Source of the DNA: Candidatus Nanopelagicaceae bacterium
GTDB taxonomy: Bacteria > Actinomycetota > Actinomycetes > Nanopelagicales > Nanopelagicaceae
Assembly: GCA_018882885.1 (NCBI GenBank)
Contig: VERG01000016.1
Span: 1-38,444, forward strand
Length of the DNA stretch: 38,444 nucleotides
Reading direction: 5' to 3'
Shown here piece by piece: positions 33,545-38,444 of this stretch; within the stretch, counting starts at the first letter, position 1; each line of letters begins with the position of its first letter. The notes below the pieces were generated by a model, which searched no databases, was not told where the DNA came from, and worked only from the letters and a program-made list of their open reading frames with translations. Position numbers and translations under genes: made by a program.

Positions 33545-34672
33545 TTATAGACCGATTTCAGCGATGAAAGCTTTGATCTCTGGAATATGGGTCTTCAAGA
33601 AGGCTGCGAAATCCTTGCCGCCTGCGAATTCGTCGTACCACTTGTTAGCGGCAAGAACTTCCTTCCAGGTAGCGGTATTACGCATAGTGTCCATAACTTT
33701 CACAAAGTTAAGGCGGTTTGCCTCGGTGATATCAGCTGGAGCCATGACTCCGCGCCAGTTTCCATATACCAAGTTGTAACCCTGTTGTACGAAGGTCTTT
33801 GCCTTTACGCCAGCGATTGGCTTTGGAGCAGAGATGCCGAGAATACGGAGCTTGCCATCTGCAACATAAGGTAGAACATCGGCAACACCAATTACACCAA
33901 CAGGTGCAGCACCGCTAAGAACCTTAGTCAATGGTTCTGATCCGGTACCAACAACATAGTTGAGTTTTGTAATTGGAACACCAGCAGTTTTCATCAACGC
34001 ACCAACGACTTGGTGATCGACACCTCCGACGTTTCCGCCGGAAACAGCAACTGCGCGGCCATTAGCCTTAACATCTTCAACAAACTGATTAAGTGTTTTG
34101 TACTTAGAGTTTGCTGGAACGAAGATTGCGTTGTACTCGCGCATCACCCGTGCGATTGGAGTTGATGCCAATAGGTCAGAGGTATTTTTATTTGCAACCT
34201 GTGCCATACCGCCGGTAAGAGCGATACCAATAATCAAGGCTGCGTTTTGCTTACCTTTGATGGTCTGGAAATGAGCCAAACCAGTTGTTCCGCCAGCGCC
34301 TGGCTTGAAATCTGTGGTTTGTGAGGTCAATAGACCTTCTTTAATAAGAGTTTTAGCAATTGCATCTGTTGTTGCAGAGTATCCGCCAGGACCTGCTGGA
34401 ACTGTCCAATCAATTGTTGTTAGCGGCTTTAGATCTGCATACCACCAGCGCAATTCACCGGCTGCGGTTCCGGTAGTTACCTTCAAGCAACGTAGATCTG
34501 TGCCTTCGACACCGCGACCCTTTGCTACTAATCCAGAACGTCCGCATTCATCGCCGGCCTTCGCCTTAGCTGAAGGAACCTTTGCAGCTGTTGCAGGAGT
34601 GGTTCCTGCGAAAACCAGAGCGAGTGAGGTTGCAACCGCACCTGCGCTGGTGAGTACTTTCTTCAAAGACAT
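33545..34672 (-). CDS. tctC: Tripartite tricarboxylate transporter substrate-binding protein TctC
   Basis: A 375-aa secreted binding protein of the Bug/TctC family. The signal peptide is KKVLTSAGAVATSLALVFAG with cleavage near ATAA. Residues about 40-85 are an added segment with two cysteines (GDECGRSGLVAKGRG...DLRCLKV) and a Trp pair, absent from proteobacterial TctC. The binding-protein body then begins with TIDWTVPAGPGGYSATTDAIA and includes PGAGGTTGLAHFQ and AVSGGNVGGVDHQVVG. AGGAG lies upstream of the ATG. It is the first gene of the operon and is divergent from nagA. Confidence 0.92.
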   Translation of the reverse strand: MSLKKVLTSAGAVATSLALVFAGTTPATAAKVPSAKAKAGDECGRSGLVAKGRGVEGTDLRCLKVTTGTAAGELRWWYADLKPLTTIDWTVPAGPGGYSATTDAIAKTLIKEGLLTSQTTDFKPGAGGTTGLAHFQTIKGKQNAALIIGIALTGGMAQVANKNTSDLLASTPIARVMREYNAIFVPANSKYKTLNQFVEDVKANGRAVAVSGGNVGGVDHQVVGALMKTAGVPITKLNYVVGTGSEPLTKVLSGAAPVGVIGVADVLPYVADGKLRILGISAPKPIAGVKAKTFVQQGYNLVYGNWRGVMAPADITEANRLNFVKVMDTMRNTATWKEVLAANKWYDEFAGGKDFAAFLKTHIPEIKAFIAEIGL

Positions 34673-34688
34673 ATGTCTCTCCTAGGTT

Positions 34689-34706
34689 TCTCTCGAGGGT
34701 GAGAGA
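34689..34706. repeat. Short inverted repeat in the tctC leader
   Basis: TCTCTC (34689-34694) and GAGAGA (34701-34706) are separated by 6 bp, just upstream of the tctC ribosome binding site. It could be an operator or a small RNA hairpin, or chance. Confidence 0.3.
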
Positions 34707-34770
34707 TTGGGCGCTAACGTATCGAGCCTAACCGTGATGGAAAAGTGATTATTGGTGTCAGATAGATAAC

Positions 34771-34785
34771 GTTTTTGTGAAAAAC
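34771..34785. repeat. Short inverted repeat upstream of nagA
   Basis: GTTTTT (34771-34776) and AAAAAC (34780-34785) flank GTG. It lies about 30 bp before the nagA ATG in the 141-bp divergent region between tctC and nagA, the longest control region on this side. It differs from the murR-type repeat, so a different regulator would be involved if it is real. Confidence 0.3.
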
Positions 34786-34813
34786 CCCGAGAAAGCCGTG
34801 AAATCATGGGGGT

Positions 34814-35896
34814 ATGAAGTTCTTTGCCCCTCAGATCATCACCGGCTCAGGGGTCCAGAAAGAGCGCACCATCCAGGTCGAAAATGGCCTAATTACCTCT
34901 ATCGATTTTGGTTCAGCGGCCGATGCCATAAATCTAAATGGTTCTGTAATTCCCGGATTTGTAGATATTCATTGTCACGGTGGTGGCGGATTTGATAGCT
35001 CCGTCGATCCAAGAGCTGGTGAGTTTCACCTCAAGACCGGAACCACAACTATGTTGGCTAGCTTTGTTTCCGAACCAATAAATTCAATTGTTGCCAAACT
35101 GGAGAAATTGGAGTTCGCCCGCAATGTTATTGGGGTTCATTTGGAAGGACCATATATTTCTCATGCACACTGTGGTGCACACAAAGCTGAGTATCTGACT
35201 AATCCAATAAAAAGTGATTTAGAAAAGTTTGTTGCAACCAAAAAAGTTAAACACATAACTATTGCCCCAGAGATTGAGGGCGCTTTAGATGCAATTAAGT
35301 ATCTCTCTCAAAATGAAGTACTAGTTGCAATCGGACACAGCGCCGCTAACTCAGATGTCGTCAATCTAGCAATTGATAATGGCGCCAAGATTGTCACCCA
35401 TCTCTACAACGGTATGAAGAAGGATTACTCTGATAAATCAACCCTGATTGGCAGTGCCCTGCATGATTCAAACCTTGGGTTGGAGTTAATCTTGGATGGA
35501 GTACATGTACCACTTCAAATCATTAAAGATATTATAGCTGCTGCCAACACTCGAATTATCGGAATTACCGATGCAGCCCCATTTGCTGGACAAGTAGATG
35601 GTGAGTATTTGTTGGGTGAACTACCAGTTCAAGTAGTTGATCAAGTTGCCCGACTAAAAACAGGTGGCGCACTTGCCGGCAGCACACTAACAATGGATAA
35701 GGCCTTTGCTACCGCGATTAATTTGCTAGGAATCAATCCAGTTGATGCCGTGCAGATGTACTGCACCCGACCCGCTTTTTACCTAGCGGCAAAAAATGTT
35801 GGTGATATCGCCATAGGCAAGAAGGCTAACTTCCTGGTTATGAATGATGAGTGGCAACTAAAACAGGTTTACTTCGAAGGAGAGCTAGTTTCCTAA
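34814..35896 (+). CDS. nagA: N-acetylglucosamine-6-phosphate deacetylase
   Basis: A 360-aa amidohydrolase. Metal and catalytic positions are visible: HxH in PGFVDIHCHGGGG, Glu in HLEGPYIS, His in AIGHSAANSD, His in THLYNGM, and the catalytic Asp in ITDAAPFAG. ALAGSTLTMDKAFA and the C-terminal IGKKANFLVMNDEW complete the family pattern. It turns GlcNAc-6-P into GlcN-6-P and acetate, the step after MurQ and the GlcNAc kinase. NagB is not in the window. The end overlaps the convergent GNAT gene by 12 bp. Confidence 0.93.
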   Translation: MKFFAPQIITGSGVQKERTIQVENGLITSIDFGSAADAINLNGSVIPGFVDIHCHGGGGFDSSVDPRAGEFHLKTGTTTMLASFVSEPINSIVAKLEKLEFARNVIGVHLEGPYISHAHCGAHKAEYLTNPIKSDLEKFVATKKVKHITIAPEIEGALDAIKYLSQNEVLVAIGHSAANSDVVNLAIDNGAKIVTHLYNGMKKDYSDKSTLIGSALHDSNLGLELILDGVHVPLQIIKDIIAAANTRIIGITDAAPFAGQVDGEYLLGELPVQVVDQVARLKTGGALAGSTLTMDKAFATAINLLGINPVDAVQMYCTRPAFYLAAKNVGDIAIGKKANFLVMNDEWQLKQVYFEGELVS

Positions 35897-36355
35897 CCGC
35901 TTTAAATCATCACCGGATACTCGAAAAACCGTCCACTCATCCATTGCGACCGCGCCGAGGCTGCGATAAAACTCGATGGCTGGCGAGTTCCAATCCAATA
36001 CCCACCATTGAAATCTGCCATAACCCTTTTGATTACAAACGCCGGCCAGGTGTTGTAACAAAGCTTTTCCATATCCCAAGCCGCGATACTCTGGCTTTAC
36101 AAATAAATCTTCTAGATAAATTCCATGCTTGCCCTGCCAGGTGGAATAGTTCAAAAACCAAATCGCCATTCCAGCGATATCTCCATCAACTTCAACTAAA
36201 TCGCAAAAAACTTTTGGATTTTCGTTGAAAATGGTAGCGATGATTTCCTTTTCAGTTGCCTCAACCTCGTGAGGTGCCTTTTCATATAAAGCTAGATCAT
36301 GAATTAGCTGCAAAATTATCCCAGCTTCATCCTTTCGGGCAGGACGAATAATCAT
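35885..36355 (-). CDS. GNAT family N-acetyltransferase, SSAT-like
   Basis: A 156-aa acetyltransferase. The start MIIRPARKDEAGIILQLIHDLALYEK and IYLEDLFVKPEYRGLGYGKALL (split around the RGLGYGK acetyl-CoA loop) closely follow the spermidine/spermine N1-acetyltransferase group, and WVLDWNSPAIEFYRSLGA is the C-terminal signature. A polyamine or other small amine is the probable acceptor. Its ATG overlaps the SDR stop by 1 base (TAATG), so the two are coupled. Confidence 0.88.
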   Translation of the reverse strand: MIIRPARKDEAGIILQLIHDLALYEKAPHEVEATEKEIIATIFNENPKVFCDLVEVDGDIAGMAIWFLNYSTWQGKHGIYLEDLFVKPEYRGLGYGKALLQHLAGVCNQKGYGRFQWWVLDWNSPAIEFYRSLGAVAMDEWTVFRVSGDDLKRLGN

Positions 36356-37149
36356 TAACGCTCCTCCATAATTGAATTGCCGCCATCTACAACTATCGCT
36401 TGACCAGTTATGTAAGAAGCTTCATCAGTGGCTAGCCAGGAAACCAATGAAGCGATTTCATCTGGCGTGCCGCCGCGACCCATAGGAACCTTTGCTCCAT
36501 TTGCTTTCTCTTCTTCCGAAATAGATTCGGTGGCAATCCAACCAGGCAATACCGCATTACAAGTAATTTTATTTTTAGCTTCATCTAATGCGATTGCTTT
36601 GGTTAAACCCACCATCCCCGCTTTTGCCGCTGCATAAACCGGTTGATTTTTCATCGCCATCACAGCTCCGGTAACACTGCTAACCATGATGATCCGGCCA
36701 TTTTTAGCCGCGCGTAGTTTTGGCAGCCCATGTTTTGTCACCAAGAAAGTTAGATCTAAATTGCGCGCCATGCCCAAGCGCCAACTTTCTAGGGAAACAT
36801 TTGAAATATCTGTTGCCTCATCGGAGGATGCAGGGGCGCTAACACTTGTCATCCCTGCGTTGTTTACCAAGATATCAAGCCGAGGAATTCTCGAAAACAG
36901 AGCTGATACCTCTGATTCATTGGTTAAATCCGCCGTAAAGGCAGATGCACCAATCTCAGTGCCGCGCTGCAAAACCCGTTCGCTGTTTGAGGTTATTACA
37001 ACCTCTGCACCTAACTCCCGCAACGCCTTTGCGCAGGCGATGCCAATGCCGTTTGCTGAACCAGCACCGGTCACCAGCGCGACTTTTCCATTTAAGGAGA
37101 ACACGGCAGACACTTTAGTGATTGCCGCTCTAGAATCGCCATAGTTCAT
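36355..37149 (-). CDS. Short-chain dehydrogenase/reductase
   Basis: An SDR of about 264 aa. The NAD(P) motif is VTGAGSANGIGIA (TGxxxGxG with an insertion), then NNAG in DILVNNAGMTS, the catalytic Ser in IIMVSSVTGAV, Tyr and Lys in YAAAKAGMVGLTKAIA, and PGWIATES followed by ITGQAIVVDGG. The acid-alcohol substrate is unknown. ATG at 37149 is used; a TTG at 37155 is possible. It is divergent from the beta-glucosidase gene with 19 bp between starts. Confidence 0.9.
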   Translation of the reverse strand: MNYGDSRAAITKVSAVFSLNGKVALVTGAGSANGIGIACAKALRELGAEVVITSNSERVLQRGTEIGASAFTADLTNESEVSALFSRIPRLDILVNNAGMTSVSAPASSDEATDISNVSLESWRLGMARNLDLTFLVTKHGLPKLRAAKNGRIIMVSSVTGAVMAMKNQPVYAAAKAGMVGLTKAIALDEAKNKITCNAVLPGWIATESISEEEKANGAKVPMGRGGTPDEIASLVSWLATDEASYITGQAIVVDGGNSIMEER

Positions 37150-37168
37150 CGCCAAGAATTGAGGGAAT

Positions 37169-38444
37169 ATGTTTACTTGGGGAGTCTCAACCTCTTCATA
37201 TCAAATTGAAGGTGCGGCAAATGAAGGTGGCCGTGGTCCATCAATTTGGGACACTTTTTCTCGCATTCCTGGAGCGGTTGCAAATGCAGACAACGGTGAT
37301 GTGGCATGCGATCACTATCATCGTTATGAAGAAGATTTAGATTTAATGAAATGGATGGGTGTTGATGCTTACCATTTTTCCATCGCCTGGCCCCGCGTGA
37401 TTCCAACCGCCAAGGGTGCGCTCAATCAAACTGGTTTAGATTTCTATGATCGATTAATTGATGGCGCGTTAGAGCGCGGAATTACACCGTGGCCCACTTT
37501 GTATCACTGGGATTTACCGCAGGCTGCGCAAGATTTAGGTGGCTGGAATAACCGTGATTGCGCGTACTGGTTTGCAGATTACGCCCATGCTATGGCAGAG
37601 AAATTTGGTGACAGAGTTAAAAACTGGATCACAATTAACGAGCCATTCTGCAGCGCATGGTTGGGACACTTAATGGGTGTTATGGCGCCCGGAATTAAAG
37701 ATTTACAAACCGGTATTAATGCATCCCACCACCTACTTCTCGGTCATGGCTTGGCTGTTGATGCTTTGCGCCAGGTTTCTTCAGATTTCAAGGTGGGAAT
37801 TACCCTTAATTTCACGCCGGCAATTGCCCTCGGAGATTCAGCAGAGGATTTGTTAGCGATTCAATATGCAGATGGATTTGATAACCGTTGGTTCGCCGAT
37901 CCTGTTTTTAAAGCTAGTTATCCGAAAGATATCGTTGCAGCGTTTGGTAAAGAGGTGCCGATTCAGGCAGGAGATATGGAGATTATCTCCAGGCCAGTTG
38001 ATTTCTTAGGACTGAATTACTACTTCCGCCAAACTGTTGAGTATGACGAGCATGCCAAACCTTTGCCCTACAAAATCATTAATCCACCGGGTGTGGAGCG
38101 GACCGGCATGGGCTGGGAGGTCCACGCCGAGACCTTTGCCAAATTACTAAAACATATGCATAAGGAATATGGAATTAAAGAGTTTTTTATTACTGAAAAT
38201 GGCTCAGCTTGGGATGATGTTGTTGTTGATGGAAAGGTAGATGATCCCAATCGAGTTAGCTACCTAGAGCGACATTTAGATGCCATGTTCAAAGCAAAGG
38301 CTGAAGGTGTGCCAATTAGTGGTTACTTTGCCTGGAGTTTGATTGATAATTTTGAGTGGGCGTATGGCTATGAAAAACGTTTTGGTCTGATCTATGTTGA
38401 TTATCAGACCCAAAAGCGGATTCCAAAATCCAGCGCTTATTACT
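37169..38444 (+). CDS. Glycoside hydrolase family 1 beta-glucosidase, truncated by window end
   Basis: The reading frame stays open from ATG at 37169 to the last base, giving about 425 residues of an expected ~450-470. The GH1 features are clear: [20 protein letters not shown] at the N-terminus, [27 protein letters not shown], the acid/base Glu in [21 protein letters not shown], the nucleophile Glu in [11 protein letters not shown], and [28 protein letters not shown] (as two adjacent motifs). It has no signal peptide, so it hydrolyses imported beta-glucosides in the cytosol. GAGGG a few bases before the ATG may be its ribosome site. Confidence 0.93.
   Translation, partial: MFTWGVSTSSYQIEGAANEGGRGPSIWDTFSRIPGAVANADNGDVACDHYHRYEEDLDLMKWMGVDAYHFSIAWPRVIPTAKGALNQTGLDFYDRLIDGALERGITPWPTLYHWDLPQAAQDLGGWNNRDCAYWFADYAHAMAEKFGDRVKNWITINEPFCSAWLGHLMGVMAPGIKDLQTGINASHHLLLGHGLAVDALRQVSSDFKVGITLNFTPAIALGDSAEDLLAIQYADGFDNRWFADPVFKASYPKDIVAAFGKEVPIQAGDMEIISRPVDFLGLNYYFRQTVEYDEHAKPLPYKIINPPGVERTGMGWEVHAETFAKLLKHMHKEYGIKEFFITENGSAWDDVVVDGKVDDPNRVSYLERHLDAMFKAKAEGVPISGYFAWSLIDNFEWAYGYEKRFGLIYVDYQTQKRIPKSSAYY

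Noticed and set aside
1-38444. CRISPR arrays, insertion sequences, prophage or toxin-antitoxin genes
   Set aside because: No regularly spaced repeats, transposase, integrase or phage-like proteins were seen on either strand.

Overview
The window looks like a chromosomal stretch from a small-genome, lowish-GC (mid-40s % by eye) actinobacterium, most like the freshwater acI/Nanopelagicales lineage. Supporting signs are an actinobacterial small SRP RNA beside tRNA-Ser, the Actinobacteria-specific tadA-associated protein next to tadA, an actinobacterial-type OB-fold domain, sugar ABC transporters without their own ATPase, GTG/TTG starts, leaderless promoters, and extremely tight packing (many 1-4 bp overlaps and overlapping convergent gene ends). 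The organism assignment is inference. No intergenic gap exceeds 300 bp.

Left part (1-7250): a partial SRP RNA gene, tRNA-Ser(GGA), and a small AT-rich pair of genes (an unknown protein and an ATP-grasp ligase) that looks inserted beside the tRNA. Then come an aldehyde dehydrogenase and, divergently, an APC permease carrying a C-terminal OB-fold, followed by GtrA and a Dpm1-like glycosyltransferase. tRNA-Ser(CGA) closes this part. Middle-left (7265-13580): tadA and its partner, then upp - NAD malic enzyme - DedA, and on the other strand a YdcZ/DUF606 transporter and an ABC-F protein.

Core (13628-29853): a peptidoglycan-fragment catabolism supercluster. A long minus-strand operon runs murR-like regulator - sugar SBP - two sugar permeases - GlcNAc/MurNAc kinase - oppA - oppB - oppC - oppD - oppF - anmK, with murQ just upstream. 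Beside it lie a dipeptide (L-Ala-D/L-Glu type) epimerase, a cytosolic beta-lactamase-fold serine hydrolase that may be an AmiE-like amidase, a GNAT acetyltransferase, and a GlcD-type FAD oxidase that could use the D-lactate released by MurQ. nagA follows at 34814. Together these could import amino sugars and muropeptides, strip and epimerise the peptide, phosphorylate MurNAc/anhMurNAc, cleave the lactyl ether, and deacetylate GlcNAc-6-P. A sigma70-like promoter with a perfect inverted repeat at its predicted start site lies directly upstream of murR. Both binding-protein genes are followed by strong stem-loops before the permease genes.

Right part (29881-38444): TspO, a tctC-tctB-tctA tripartite carboxylate transporter with an MFS gene behind it, nagA divergent from it, then a GNAT and an SDR gene, and a GH1 beta-glucosidase that runs off the window end.
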